Shown: positions 55,375 to 64,000, numbered from the stretch's first letter. The stretch is 64,000 nt of DNA from Flavobacterium hungaricum (GCF_015182285.1 NZ_PRDM01000003.1:496001-560000); one strand, 5' to 3'. Made by a program: numbers and translations. The notes: generated by a model from the letters alone, not told the origin.

Positions 55375-56687
55375 TTATAATTGATTAATTTTTTTTCCGC
55401 AATAGCTTCCAAAACGAGAATTTTTAGGTTCTCCAACAACTTGTCTGCTATAGATACTGTTATGACCTGAAAATAGATAAGAAACCACGCAGGCAATAGC
55501 TGCATAGATCCCGCATTCCGCTCCGAAGAGTTCAATTGCCATTAACATACATGCCAGGGGTGTATTGGCAGCACCTGCAAAAACGGCTGTAAATCCCATT
55601 GCTGCCAAAAGACCAGTGGGCAGGGGGATAAAGAAAGATAAAGCGCTCCCCAGAGCAGCGCCGATGAAAAATAAAGGTGTAACTTCCCCGCCTTTAAAAC
55701 CGGATGAAAGGGTGAGGATTGTAAATGCCATTTTTAAAGTAAAATCATAGAATGGAAGCTGCTGGTCAAAGGAAGCCAAGATTGTTGGAATTCCTAAACC
55801 GCTATATTTTGTTGTGCCGGTTGCAAATACGGCTGCCCAAACAATTATACCGCCAATAAAGGGGCGAAGGGGAGCATAGGGGATTTTGCTTTTAAAAACA
55901 GCCGATACATAATTTATGGTTTTGCTGAATGAAGCCGCGCACAAAGCAAATGCAATACCTGCTAAAACGCTGTAAATAATAGGAAGTGCAGCGATATGGG
56001 AAATAATATCGATATGGTAATGGGTGTGTTTTACCTGCCAGAGATTAGCGGCTAAATCGGCAAGAATTGCTGCGGCAAATGCCGAAAAGATGGCGTCGTA
56101 TTTAATTCGGCCGATTAAAAATACTTCTAAGCCAAATACAGCCCCTGCCAGCGGGGTGCCAAAAATGGAGCCGAAACCTGCTGCTATGGCTGAGATCAGT
56201 AATATTTTACGTTCGCTAGGATTGAGTTTAAAGCGTTTGGTAAACTGATCTGCAATAGCTCCTGCCATTTGCAGTGCAGTTCCTTCACGGCCTGCCGAAC
56301 CGCCAAAAAAATGGGTTGCAAGGGTTCCAATATAGACAAATGGAGCCATTCTAAAGGGAATAATTTCCTTAGGATTGTGTATGCTGTCAATAATCAGATT
56401 ATTTCCGGCTTCAATGTCTCTGCCTAAATAATTATAAAGCAGGCCAATCAGTAAACCTCCGATAGGCAAAAGTGCAATCAGCCATAAATGATGTTCCCTG
56501 AAATTAGTAGTCCAGTCAAGAGATACTAAAAAAATCCTGCGGAGGCAGTTCCTATACAAATACCTGACATTAAACAGATTAAAAACCATTTAATAATATA
56601 CGGGACTGCCGGGAATTTTCTAAAAAATAGATTGAAACGAATTTGAGTTTTTTTACCTGCTGATTTCTTTTGCTTACGATTAGTCAT
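55375..56687 (-). CDS. CLC-family (fluoride-type) channel/antiporter, N-terminal frameshift
   Basis: The body carries CLC motifs GGSAGREGTALQMAGAIADQ, GFGSIFGTPLAGAVFGLEVF and SGFKGGEVTPLFFIGAALGS. The GREGT form and the fluoride riboswitch upstream point to the CLC-F fluoride/proton group. The true N-terminus (MTNRKQKKSAGKK, then IICLMSGICIGTASAGFF-like sequence) starts at 56687 but runs into a stop after a T7 tract (56528-56534, A7 on +); one base back, the frame continues LVSLDWTTNF. Thus it is either a one-base deletion, a -1 shift or an assembly error. A spurious start at 56589 would give 404 residues. Confidence 0.82.
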
Positions 56688-56693
56688 AATTAT

Positions 56694-56728
56694 CCTGATT
56701 AAATGTGTAATACATTACTATAATCAGG
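56694..56728 (-). promoter_or_regulatory. Expression-platform hairpin before the CLC gene
   Basis: CCTGATTA and TAATCAGG (8 bp, perfect) flank an inner 5-bp hairpin. One arm overlaps the last segment of the riboswitch, and the other lies 7 nt from the ATG at 56687, so ligand binding could control start-codon access. Confidence 0.55.
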
Positions 56729-56780
56729 CGTCATCAGCTCTTAAAGGCGGTTGGGTTAGGAAGAACACCATTTCCTATTG
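56718..56780 (-). promoter_or_regulatory. Fluoride riboswitch (crcB motif)
   Basis: On the minus strand the leader reads AGGAAATGGTGTTCTTCCT, then AACCCAACCGCCTTTAAG, then AGCTGATGACGCCTGA. This matches the crcB/fluoride riboswitch pattern: a GATGGTGTTC-like stem-loop, ACCGCC, and GCTGATG-CGCCTGA ending in the pseudoknot strand. It lies just upstream of the CLC-family gene, the expected target for fluoride relief. Recognition is from memory of the consensus; a covariance-model search would confirm. Confidence 0.8.
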
Positions 56781-57014
56781 AACAGTAAAATTATGCTTTA
56801 TTTTTGTTTGAGCAAAATTTTGGGTGTTTTTTTGAATTCAATTTTTAATTCCGATGCTGCACTAAAAGACTTGTTCGTCTTTATTTGAATCAGCAAAAAT
56901 ATAGGCCGTAAGAATTCGATGCATTTGCTTTTTTTATAAAGATTTTTGAGATGCCCAAAAATGAGCCAGGCTATTTGGCATCTTTACTAATTTGCAGGGG
57001 TAAATTGAAAACCC

Positions 57015-57022
57015 TAAATTTG
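57015..57022 (+). promoter_or_regulatory. -7 element (TAAATTTG) for nhaA, nearly leaderless
   Basis: TAAATTTG matches TAnnTTTG and ends 4 nt before the nhaA ATG at 57027, the same spacing as at mnmE. Confidence 0.5.
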
Positions 57023-57026
57023 TGAT

Positions 57027-58211
57027 ATGACAAAACTCATCAATCTTAAAATCTTTACCCGTTTTTTTCACTCCTCTTCCGCCGGAGGCATTATTCTATT
57101 AATTTGCGTTGCATTATCTCTTTTAATAGCCAATTCAGGCTGGTCGGATGATTTTCAAAGCGTTTTAAATACAGAGTTTGGTTTTAATTCAGATGCAGTG
57201 CATTTACGTTATCCCATATTACTATGGATTAATGACGGTCTTATGGCGGTTTTCTTTCTCCTGGTAGGGCTCGAAATTAAACGCGAAATTGTGGAAGGCG
57301 AGCTTTCCTCATTTCGTCAGGCATCACTGCCGGTTCTTGCCGCATTGGGAGGGGTATTGGTTCCTGCCTTAATATATGCTGCTTTTAATAGTACCGATGA
57401 AGCTACTGCAAAAGGCTGGGGTATTCCTATGGCTACAGATATTGCTTTTGCCTTGGGAATACTATCTCTTTTAGGAAACAAAGTTCCAACAGGACTTAAA
57501 ATATTTCTTGCGGCTCTTGCCATTGTGGATGACCTTATTGCCATTCTGGTTATCGCCCTGTTTTATTCTTCGGCCCTTGATTTTTTATATTTGGGTTATG
57601 CCGGAGCTTTATTTCTTCTGCTTATTGTTTTTAACCGTGTGGGCGTTAAAAATATTTTTTTCTATCTGATCCCGGGTCTCTTTATATGGTATTTTATTCA
57701 TCATTCTGGTATTCACGCTACAATAGCCGGCGTATTGGTTGCTTTGACACTGCCGACAAATGATGATGATACGGATTCTCCGCTCGAAAAGCTGGAGCAT
57801 GCCCTGACAAGGCCGGTAAATTTCATCATCATGCCTGTTTTTGCCATCGCCAATACCAACATCACTTTTGAATCAGGTATGGCAGAGGGGCTTGTGAGTA
57901 ATCTGGGATTCGGAATTGTTCTGGGCTTGTTTTTAGGAAAGCCTATCGGAATATTTTTAATGTCCTGGCTCTCGGTTAAATTAAAGGTAGCAGAACTTCC
58001 TGCTGAAATGACCTGGCGTCATATGTTGGGACTGGGCTTGTTAGGAGGTATTGGTTTTACAATGTCAATATTTATTGCCCTGCTTTCTTTCCCGAATCCG
58101 GATTATCAAAACCAGGCTAAGTTCGCCATACTTATAGCTTCTGTGCTTGCCGGAGTTTCAGGTTTTATTCTTTTAAGTTTGTACAATAAGAAAAAGCAGA
58201 TAATAATATAA
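57027..58211 (+). CDS. nhaA: Sodium/proton antiporter NhaA
   Basis: A 394-residue NhaA with about 11-12 hydrophobic segments. Family motifs are FFLLVGLEIKREIVEGELSS, GWGIPMATDIAFALGILSLL and the paired Asp in ALAIVDDLIAILVIALF, which are the ion-binding pair, and GLLGGIGFTMSIFIALLSF near the C-terminus. It exports Na+ in exchange for protons at the inner membrane and supports growth in high sodium or alkaline conditions. It is monocistronic and divergent from the CLC gene. Confidence 0.94.
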   Translation: MTKLINLKIFTRFFHSSSAGGIILLICVALSLLIANSGWSDDFQSVLNTEFGFNSDAVHLRYPILLWINDGLMAVFFLLVGLEIKREIVEGELSSFRQASLPVLAALGGVLVPALIYAAFNSTDEATAKGWGIPMATDIAFALGILSLLGNKVPTGLKIFLAALAIVDDLIAILVIALFYSSALDFLYLGYAGALFLLLIVFNRVGVKNIFFYLIPGLFIWYFIHHSGIHATIAGVLVALTLPTNDDDTDSPLEKLEHALTRPVNFIIMPVFAIANTNITFESGMAEGLVSNLGFGIVLGLFLGKPIGIFLMSWLSVKLKVAELPAEMTWRHMLGLGLLGGIGFTMSIFIALLSFPNPDYQNQAKFAILIASVLAGVSGFILLSLYNKKKQIII

Positions 58212-58374
58212 TGTTTAATTAGGTGTTTCAAAAATAATTTCATCTTAATGATTAGCTGTTAATTTGAATAGTAGTTTGTGAATGTAAGTACAGAAAAAAT
58301 CAAACTGAAATGCAGCTGTTTTTTTATTTAATGCCGGCAAACCTGAATTCCTAAGATAAAACTTCCAAGATTAG

Positions 58375-58980
58375 TTATACTTTTATGAATTCGCAAAATA
58401 CAAAATTCTGCATGGTTCCAAAAGGCGTTTTATGATCCTGATAAAAGCCATCTATTGCATTAAAATCTTTTGAAAAAAGGTCTGCTAAACTTTCTATGGT
58501 ATATTGTTTTATTTCAAGGCCGCTGCATTTCTCTGGCCCATGGCTGGAAAAAGTAGCTATTATTAAATATTTGTTTACATTCGAATTCACAATTTGCTTG
58601 TATTTCACAATTTGCTCATCCTGGGTGAGAAAATGAAAAGCAGCTCTATCGTGCCAAAGATCATAACTCTCTTCAGGTTGGAATTCAGTAATATCTGAAA
58701 TAATCCATTTTACTCTGCCAGCCAATTTACCCAGTCGTAATTTAGCTTTTTCGACGGCTTTTTCTGAAATGTCCAGTACAGTAATATCTTCGAAGTCCAG
58801 CTGTAGAAGAAAATCAACTAAAGTACTGTCACCTCCTCCAATATCAATTATTTTTGCAGTTTTAGGAAGATTAAGTCTGGAGATCAGCTCCAAAGAGACT
58901 GCTGGTTTTTCTTGCGTCCAGCTGACTTCATTTGGCTGTTTGTTCTCGTATATGGCGTTCCAATGGTTTTTATTTTTCAT
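58375..58980 (-). CDS. Class I SAM-dependent methyltransferase
   Basis: A 201-residue methyltransferase. AKIIDIGGGDSTLVDFLL is the SAM-binding loop; ITVLDISEKAVEKA, WIISDITEF and DLWHDRAAFHFLT follow as motifs II-IV. The end has HGPEKCSGLEIKQYTIESLA. Relatives are often annotated as thiopurine- or tellurite-like methyltransferases. It lies 99 nt downstream of acr3 on the same strand, so it may belong to the arsenic operon, where methylation of arsenic species would fit, but the conserved Cys pattern of ArsM is not seen. A decayed paralogue is at 63024-63555. Confidence 0.82.
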   Translation of the reverse strand: MKNKNHWNAIYENKQPNEVSWTQEKPAVSLELISRLNLPKTAKIIDIGGGDSTLVDFLLQLDFEDITVLDISEKAVEKAKLRLGKLAGRVKWIISDITEFQPEESYDLWHDRAAFHFLTQDEQIVKYKQIVNSNVNKYLIIATFSSHGPEKCSGLEIKQYTIESLADLFSKDFNAIDGFYQDHKTPFGTMQNFVFCEFIKV

Positions 58981-59079
58981 ATTTGCTTTTTTTTAAACCT
59001 ATTTTTTTAATCTCCTGCTTTTGCCATTGGCATTCTACGGCCTTAATGAATACAGAAAATCTTTAAGCTTAATCTTGAT

Positions 59080-60147
59080 TTACATTTTTTTATAATACTT
59101 CCTTCTGAACCAGAAAGCAGCATTCACAAGTGCAATCAGCGCCGGCACTTCTACCAGAGGGCCTATAACTCCAGCAAAGGCCTGACCGCTGTTTATGCCG
59201 AATACACCGATGGCTACGGCAATGGCAAGCTCAAAATTATTTCCCGTTGCGGTAAAGGCTATGGCGGCTGCTTTTGAATAATCGGCACCAAAATATTTTC
59301 CAGTGAAAAAGCTGATGAGGAACATTAAAGTAAAGTAAATTATCAGAGGTACAGCAATGCGCACCACATCCATAGGAATCTGAACAATCAGTTCTCCTTT
59401 TAGGCTGAACATCACAATGATGGTGAAAAGCAATGATATTAAGGTAATCGGCGATATGAAAGGCACATATTTGGTTTCAAACCACTGGGAACCTCTAAGC
59501 GCAGTAAGGGCATAGCGGCTGATGATTCCAAGTGCGAAAGGAATCCCTAAATAGATACCTACACTCTCTGCGATCTGGGCAATACTGATATTGACCTTAA
59601 AACCATTATAGCCGAAATAGGGAGGCAGAACTGTTATAAAGATATAAGCATACACGCTGTAAAGCAAAACCTGGAAAATACTGTTAAGCGCTATAAGGCC
59701 TGCAGCATATTCCCGGTTCCCATCAGCCAGGTCATTCCATACTACTACCATGGCAATACAGCGCGCCAGACCGATCAGCATCACTCCGATCATGTATTCA
59801 GGATAGCCGTTTAAAAATAGAAGGGCAAGGGAAAACATTAAAACAGGGCCGACAATCCAGTTTAAAAATAAGGACGCTCCCAGGACCTTAGTATTTTTAA
59901 AAACCTGTCCCATCTGCTCGTATTTTACTTTTGCCAGCGGGGGATACATCATCAGAATAAGCCCGACAGCCAAGGGAATATTGGTTGTTCCGCTTGAAAA
60001 AGAGTTGATAAAATTTCCGCTGGAGGGTATAAAATATCCTATTGCTACCCCAAGGGCCATAGCCAGGAAAATCCAAAGGGTTAAAAATCGGTCCAGGAAA
60101 CTTAGTTTCTTTCGTCCGGCGGCAGAGGCACAGTTATTTGCTGCCAT
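59080..60147 (-). CDS. acr3: Arsenite efflux transporter Acr3
   Basis: A 355-residue ACR3 permease with about ten hydrophobic segments. [20 protein letters not shown] begins the protein, and [20 protein letters not shown] carries the Cys known to be needed in Acr3. [20 protein letters not shown] and [13 protein letters not shown] match the family. It exports arsenite, using the proton gradient, at the inner membrane. It starts 2 nt after the arsC-like stop, so the two genes are tightly coupled. Confidence 0.94.
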   Translation of the reverse strand: MAANNCASAAGRKKLSFLDRFLTLWIFLAMALGVAIGYFIPSSGNFINSFSSGTTNIPLAVGLILMMYPPLAKVKYEQMGQVFKNTKVLGASLFLNWIVGPVLMFSLALLFLNGYPEYMIGVMLIGLARCIAMVVVWNDLADGNREYAAGLIALNSIFQVLLYSVYAYIFITVLPPYFGYNGFKVNISIAQIAESVGIYLGIPFALGIISRYALTALRGSQWFETKYVPFISPITLISLLFTIIVMFSLKGELIVQIPMDVVRIAVPLIIYFTLMFLISFFTGKYFGADYSKAAAIAFTATGNNFELAIAVAIGVFGINSGQAFAGVIGPLVEVPALIALVNAAFWFRRKYYKKM

Positions 60148-60149
60148 TT

Positions 60150-60764
60150 TTATTGTTTAATTTGTGAGAATACATAAAACATTTCAGTTCCAATCTGAAG
60201 GCTTCTCTCCAGATATATTTCTTTCTGCTGGGCAGTGCCGTCTGAAACCTTTGGATCTTCAAAAGTGATCGGGATTCTTTCTTCGGCGCCTGCAATAAAC
60301 GGACATCCGCCGTCGGCTTGTGAGCAGGTCATAATAGCCGCGAATTCACTTTCCGGGTTGAAATCATCATCATAGGTTTTAGAAAAGCCGATAACAGGCA
60401 GGTCATTTGATGAAAATTTAATGGAATAGACAGGATTTTTGCCTTCTGAAAGTGTTTTTACTTTAAATCCTGAGTGCTGTAAAGTTTCGGAAACCATTGG
60501 GAAAAGGGCGGTAGCTTCAGTTCCTCCCGAATAGCAGGAAACATTTTTTACAGCATAATGGGCAGCGGCAGTCTGTGCCCAGACCTGTGATAAATGGCTT
60601 CTTCTGGAATTGTGCGTGCAGATTAAGTTCAGTCTGATCTCCAGGCTGCTGTCCACTTTATTTTGAATAAAGTCAACTAAAGGCTGCAGAACACTTTTAC
60701 GTTCTTCAGAAATCTGTTTAAAGTCAAATGAGCTGATTGTATTTTCTATTTCAGTGAATAACAT
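60150..60764 (-). CDS. Arsenate reductase-like (low-molecular-weight phosphatase family)
   Basis: A 204-residue protein of the LMW-PTP/ArsC group. [20 protein letters not shown] carries the C-x5-R-type active loop, followed by [20 protein letters not shown] and [20 protein letters not shown] with further Cys that may form the redox relay. The protein lies between arsR/DUF6428 and acr3, as expected for reduction of arsenate to arsenite. It is longer than classical thioredoxin-type ArsC (about 130), as usual for the Bacteroidota group. Confidence 0.87.
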   Translation of the reverse strand: MLFTEIENTISSFDFKQISEERKSVLQPLVDFIQNKVDSSLEIRLNLICTHNSRRSHLSQVWAQTAAAHYAVKNVSCYSGGTEATALFPMVSETLQHSGFKVKTLSEGKNPVYSIKFSSNDLPVIGFSKTYDDDFNPESEFAAIMTCSQADGGCPFIAGAEERIPITFEDPKVSDGTAQQKEIYLERSLQIGTEMFYVFSQIKQ

Positions 60765-60803
60765 CGTTTTATTGGTTGTAACGGTTTATTAATTGTTTAA
60801 CGA

Positions 60804-61277
60804 TCAGCAGCATCCTGCTCCCGGAGTGCATGAACTGGTGCTCGCTGCGTTTAACTGTGACAATTGTGCTTTTGATTTATCTGATGGAATGCCGCACGCG
60901 TCCTGAGCCAGACAGGCAGTCTGTTTGTTTACTAAAATGAAATTTCTGCCGTTAAAATCCAAGCCGTATCTGCCAATAGTGGTGTCCTGATATTCTACTT
61001 CAATTTCATAATCTTCAATGCCTAAAATCTTCTCTGAAAGCTCGATAATATGAATCAGTTTCTGGGGCTTTAATCTGTGCTCATAGTCATTGGCATCCCA
61101 AAGCTGGAAGTTTACAACGGTTTATTTTCTAAGCACTCCGCCGCAGTCAATAAAGTTTTTAGTGATCAGACCGACTTCAGTTACATGGAAATATTCAGGA
61201 ACAAAAGTTCCATTTGGTAATTCAAAATTTACAGCTTCAACTGCAGCTAGTACTTGTTTAATTTCTGAAAGTTTCAT
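60804..61277 (-). pseudogene. DUF6428-like gene with an internal TAA
   Basis: The 158-codon frame begins MKLSEIKQVLAAVEAVNFEL, reads LPNGTFVPEYFHVTEVGLIT and FIDCGGVLRK, then has TAA at codon 52 (61122-61124), and continues TVVNFQLWDANDYEHRLKPQ, LDFNGRNFILVNKQTACLAQ and ends in the Cys-rich TSSCTPGAGCC. Intact relatives have an acidic or basic residue at the stop position, so a one-base change (for example GAA to TAA) explains it. In arsenic operons this family lies between arsR and arsC; its role is unknown. No start codon with good context lies directly after the stop. Confidence 0.75.
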
Positions 61278-61295
61278 AAGTATAAGTTTTAAAAG

Positions 61296-61628
61296 TTAGC
61301 AGCAATCGTTTCTCTTTTTTTCAAGATGATTACTAATGTGTTCAAAAAATCCTTTTATTTTCTCGAGTCCCGGCTCATTGATGCAGTAACAGATAGAATT
61401 GCCTTCAATGCTGCCTTTTATTAGTCCGGCGTTTTTTAGTTCCTTAAGATGCTGTGATACCGTAGGCTGGGAAAGCGGCAATTCATTGACTATATCCCCG
61501 CAGATGCAGGTATCTACCTTCAGCAGGTATTCCATAATTGCTATGCGCGCCGGATGCCCTAAAGCCTTGGCTAAAACTGCTAATTGATTTTGATTATCTG
61601 TAAAGTGGTCTGTTTTTGTAGCGCCCAT
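61296..61628 (-). CDS. arsR: ArsR-family metalloregulator
   Basis: A 110-residue winged-helix repressor: ALGHPARIAIMEYLLKVDTC, then ICGDIVNELPLSQPTVSQHL (recognition helix) and KELKNAGLIKGSIEGNSICY. Cys in TCICGD and the C-terminal DCC could bind arsenite. The ATG at 61628 (MGATKTD) is chosen; the frame can be extended to a TTG inside the palindrome upstream, which argues against it. It heads the arsR - DUF6428 - arsC - acr3 operon and should repress it until arsenite binds. Confidence 0.9.
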   Translation of the reverse strand: MGATKTDHFTDNQNQLAVLAKALGHPARIAIMEYLLKVDTCICGDIVNELPLSQPTVSQHLKELKNAGLIKGSIEGNSICYCINEPGLEKIKGFFEHISNHLEKKRNDCC

Positions 61629-61640
61629 TGTTTTATCTTT

Positions 61641-61660
61641 ATATTGCAATATTACGATAT
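61641..61660 (-). promoter_or_regulatory. Palindromic operator upstream of arsR
   Basis: ATATTGCAATAT (61641-61652) is a perfect 12-bp palindrome followed directly by the near-palindrome ATTACGATAT. It lies 12 nt before the arsR start, the usual place for ArsR binding. Confidence 0.6.
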
Positions 61661-62131
61661 TTATTTAAAGTGAAAAAATATAAATTGATTTAATATTAAA
61701 TTGAAATATTATATTTTCAGATCATAAGGATTTAGGAAGAGATTTTTTGGTACTGCATAAAGCTGAAGGCGAAGGACTTGCCAGGTCCGGGAATTCCCGC
61801 CGCGGGTGCTTTTATATTCCAAATTGCTGGCAGCGGGTATTATGGAATGCCTTTGCAAATTTCAAGAAATGCAGGTGAATTAATCTGTCGGGAAATTAAT
61901 GGAAGCACTGCTGTTGCCGCTGGCCAATATCATGTTCTGCGCAGCCGCGGACTAATGGTTCATGGGGCCGTTTTGTTAAAATTGACCGCCGGGCGCACAG
62001 GCCAGCTTCCAATTATGATCCATCAGGTATTAGACAATATACAACAGCAGTTTATTAAAGATGAAATAATCTGCAGTACATGCCCGAGCTAACGGCAGTA
62101 TGAGTATGCTAAAGGGCCTTTTGAGGCTGTT
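61661..62131. other. Stretch without a recognised gene
   Basis: A 104-codon plus-strand ORF (61778-62092) exists but has no recognisable domain or start context and is probably chance. Nothing else was seen. Confidence 0.35.
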
Positions 62132-62392
62132 TTAAGGGTGGATATCCTGGACAATGCCGATAATGGTGGCAGGGGTGCCGTTTTCATCTTTGATGATCCT
62201 GCCGTTGATTTTAATCCATTTTACGGATTGGTCAGAATTTACGATTCGGGCTTTACAGTGTATAATGCCTGTATATTCTGCATCCGTATGTGCTTTTTTA
62301 CGTATGGACAGGTCCTCGGGATGCAGTTTTGCAATTAATTCTTCATTAGTGATATTAGAATCTGCAGCAATGGAAGCATATGGTGTTATCAA
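62132..62392 (-). pseudogene. PAS-domain fragment of a sensor kinase
   Basis: It reads LIAKLHPEDLSIRKKAHTDA, HCKARIVNSDQSVKWIKING and GTPATIIGIVQDIHP, the C-terminal half of a PAS/PAC domain. The frame has no ATG and stops directly after the PAC part, where a kinase would continue with a T-E-R-K-like segment. The rest of the kinase is missing on both sides. Confidence 0.65.
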
Positions 62393-62410
62393 ATCTCATG
62401 AGGCAAATGA

Positions 62411-62447
62411 AAAAAATGCGCCAATTGATTTCAATTGACGCATTTTG
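62411..62447. terminator. Hairpin with AATTG...CAATTG core, copy 2
   Basis: AAAATGCGCCAATTGA (62413-62428) pairs with TCAATTGACGCATTTT (62431-62446), one mismatch. The core matches the hairpin at 44398-44436. Confidence 0.65.
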
Positions 62448-62487
62448 GCTTAAAAAAGTAACAAGCACTAGCAGCTGTTTACCTCTT

Positions 62488-62905
62488 TTATTGTTTTAGG
62501 GTTAAGGTATTCATGTTAGTAATCTGGCCATTCACCACTACTGCATTAGGAATAACCAAAGCCGGCAATTGCGACGAGGCATCCGGTGTAATGGTTACAG
62601 AATATGTCCCTGCTGGAAAGCCATTTAACTGAAAAGCTCCTGATTCATCTGTATAAGCTGAAATAGTTGTGTCCCCAATCTGAACCGATACTAAAGATTG
62701 AAAATTGAAAGGTGTTATTATTCCCTTAATAATTCCAGATGTAGCAGTTGTAGATACTCTGATTACAGGATGTAAATTGAAGTTGCCAGAACCACCTGAT
62801 TCTACAACAACGGATGCTCTACATCAAAATCAAGTAAAAAATCATACGTTGCTCCAGCTGTCAAAGTTTGATTTATTTTTAATTCCCAATTAGGATTAAT
62901 GCTGC
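62488..62905 (-). pseudogene. DUF4382-like C-terminal fragment
   Basis: The minus strand reads WELKINQTLTAGATYDFLLD, then after a one-base shift ASVVVESGGSGNFNLHPVIR, then TTISAYTDESGAFQLNGFPA and GTYSVTITPDASSQLPALVI, ending TLTLKQ. This fits the end of DUF4382 surface lipoproteins, where the domain is followed by a carboxypeptidase-regulatory-like repeat. The N-terminus is absent. Confidence 0.72.
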
Positions 62906-63023
62906 GCAAAGCACTTCAAAAAACCGGCCTGTTCTTTTAGTTCAAAAATACAATTAGCGGCTGAGCGGAAGTATTTTATCAGCCTTCTCATTTCCATTCT
63001 ACTGCTTATTTGTATTGATTGTT

Positions 63024-63555
63024 TCAATCGCTTTTTCTTTTAAAGCTGCAAAATGCAAAATTCTGAACTGTATCAAAAGGGGTTTTGTGATCAAGGGTAA
63101 AACATTCTATTTTTTCAAAGTATTTCTCAAAACATCTGGCCATTGTATTTTCTGAATACTGCTTGACTTCAATACCGCTGCATTTCTCAGGGCCCTGTTC
63201 TGAAAAAGTGCCGATAAGCATAATTCCATTCTGGCAGACTGCATTGGCGGCAGTCTGCACATATTTGGCAATGTTCTGATCGTCGGTCAGAAAATGAAAC
63301 GCTGCCCTGTCATGCCAAAAGTCATATTGCTCACTGGGTTGAAAGTCCGAAGCATCGGCAACAATCCATTTTACATTTGAAGCTCTATTCTGAAGCCTGG
63401 TTTCTGCCCTTTCAACTGCTGCTTGAGATGTCCAGGACAGTAATATTTTCGAAGCCTAAATCAAGCAGATGGTCAGCAAGAAAAGAGTCGCCTCCCCCAA
63501 TATCGATGATTTTGCAGTTTTGGGCAGATCAAGATTCTTAATAGACTCTAATGAT
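63024..63555 (-). pseudogene. Decayed paralogue of the methyltransferase at 58375
   Basis: From the end, GPEKCSGIEVKQYSENTMAR and FTLDHKTPFDTVQNFAFCSF are intact, preceded by KWIVADASDFQPSEQYDFWH and AAFHFLTDDQNIAKY. Upstream, the SAM-loop DNA still encodes IIDIGGGDSFLADHLLDLGF-like sequence, but one A is missing in a run (near 63510) and another base near 63436, giving two frameshifts. The first 30 residues are lost. It is about two thirds identical to the intact protein by eye. Confidence 0.82.
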
Positions 63556-63570
63556 GTTTTGGGTATGGAC

Positions 63571-63606
63571 AAGAAAAGCGGCGGGCCATGGTCTGCCGCT
63601 TTTCTT
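63571..63606. terminator. 12-bp hairpin, terminator-like
   Basis: AAGAAAAGCGGC (63571-63582) pairs perfectly with GCCGCTTTTCTT (63595-63606) around a 12-nt loop. It sits at the breakpoint where the methyltransferase remnant stops matching. Confidence 0.6.
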
Positions 63607-63776
63607 AATGTTCCTTATGGGGATGCTTCTCAGTTCTGGATATTCTAATCTGCCGAAGCTTTACAAGGGCGGAACTTCACTGCTGTTAATAAAGGCCTGC
63701 TCATTCTTAAGCGGTTTTTAAAGCGGGAGGGACAATTTTTAACAGTCCGCAGTGCGCTCTGTGGCGTAAAAATAAT

Positions 63777-63784
63777 TATATTTG
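63777..63784 (+). promoter_or_regulatory. -7 element (TATATTTG)
   Basis: TATATTTG matches TAnnTTTG, 42 nt before the ATG at 63827. Confidence 0.45.
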
Positions 63785-63826
63785 GACAGCAGAGACAATC
63801 ATATACAACAGGACTATTTTTTTACG

Positions 63827-64000
63827 ATGCAGACAGCCGTACGATTCAGGGTGAGAAAAGACCTGGCGCCGCATGAGCAGCACAGGGTGTTACAATTAAA
63901 AGGCAACCTCATTTCCAGGGGGTATACCCAGATTATCCATATATCGGACCAGGATGAGGAGTTTCATCTCAATACCTTTGAGACGCCAAGGGAGAAGGGT
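63827..64000 (+). CDS. Partial hypothetical CDS running off the window
   Basis: From the ATG at 63827 the frame is open to the last base (58 codons so far). It reads MQTAVRFRVRKDLAPHEQHR, then a stretch ending in DQDEEFHLNTFETPREKG, basic at first and then acidic. I do not recognise a family. A promoter-like element 42 nt upstream and the uninterrupted frame support a real gene, but the 3' part is needed. Confidence 0.5.
   Translation, partial: MQTAVRFRVRKDLAPHEQHRVLQLKGNLISRGYTQIIHISDQDEEFHLNTFETPREKG

Noticed and set aside
61778..62092. A 104-codon plus-strand ORF
   Set aside because: No domain, no promoter or convincing start, and composition unlike neighbouring genes; likely chance.
1..64000. 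CRISPR arrays, rRNA or tRNA genes, and a known anti-phage defence system
   Set aside because: No regularly spaced repeats, RNA gene signatures or defence-type gene pair was found on reading both strands.

Overview
The window looks like a chromosomal segment of a Flavobacterium-type Bacteroidota. It is A+T-rich, several genes are preceded by the Bacteroidota -7 promoter element TAnnTTTG, and two or three large secreted proteins carry, or are linked to, type IX secretion (T9SS) C-terminal signals. Integrase, relaxase and coupling-protein genes are also of the Bacteroidetes type. No rRNA or tRNA gene and no CRISPR array was seen.

Region 1 (1-4289) is ordinary backbone: a membrane-anchored MutS-like ATPase, a two-domain universal stress protein and the tRNA-modification GTPase mnmE. 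Region 2 (about 4290-21900) reads as an integrative mobilizable element that begins at the 3' end of mnmE. It holds twin 71-bp repeats, an excisionase-like HTH protein, a tyrosine recombinase, IS3-family insertions, a response regulator with a six-PAS histidine kinase, a second xseA-xseB pair, a DUF6965-like protein, a RadC/JAB protein, an inverted-repeat-rich candidate oriT and a mobA-mobB-mobC set (accessory protein, relaxase, coupling protein). No type IV secretion channel genes are present, so it would have to borrow one. Much of this block is visibly richer in G+C than its flanks.

Region 3 (about 21900-49900) is an accessory zone with many remnants. It carries a Tat-type SDR next to two small acidic proteins (one apparently frameshifted at a slippery A6G), a paoABC-like molybdenum aldehyde oxidoreductase, an AraC regulator, a secreted T9SS cluster, a PQQ-type sugar dehydrogenase/lactonase-like/catalase-family/NAD(P)-binding operon, a CheB-CheR-PAS-kinase fusion lacking key catalytic residues, an SDR with an unrecognised 726-residue protein (two decayed paralogues elsewhere in the window), a YciF-like protein and CinA.

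Region 4 (about 49900-64000) has two more IS6-family remnants, a 14-repeat delta-60 T9SS protein and a set of ion/toxic-anion genes: chrA, doxX-like, a CLC-family gene behind a fluoride riboswitch, nhaA, and an arsenic operon (arsR, DUF6428-like with a nonsense codon, arsC-like, acr3) followed by a methyltransferase. The last 2 kb are decayed fragments (PAS, DUF4382-like, methyltransferase) and the start of an open reading frame that runs off the end.

The joint theme of regions 3 and 4 is oxidation of sugars and aldehydes and resistance to peroxide, arsenic, chromate, fluoride and sodium, assembled by repeated duplication, IS activity and decay. Several single-base homopolymer frameshifts could be biological or assembly errors; raw reads would decide.
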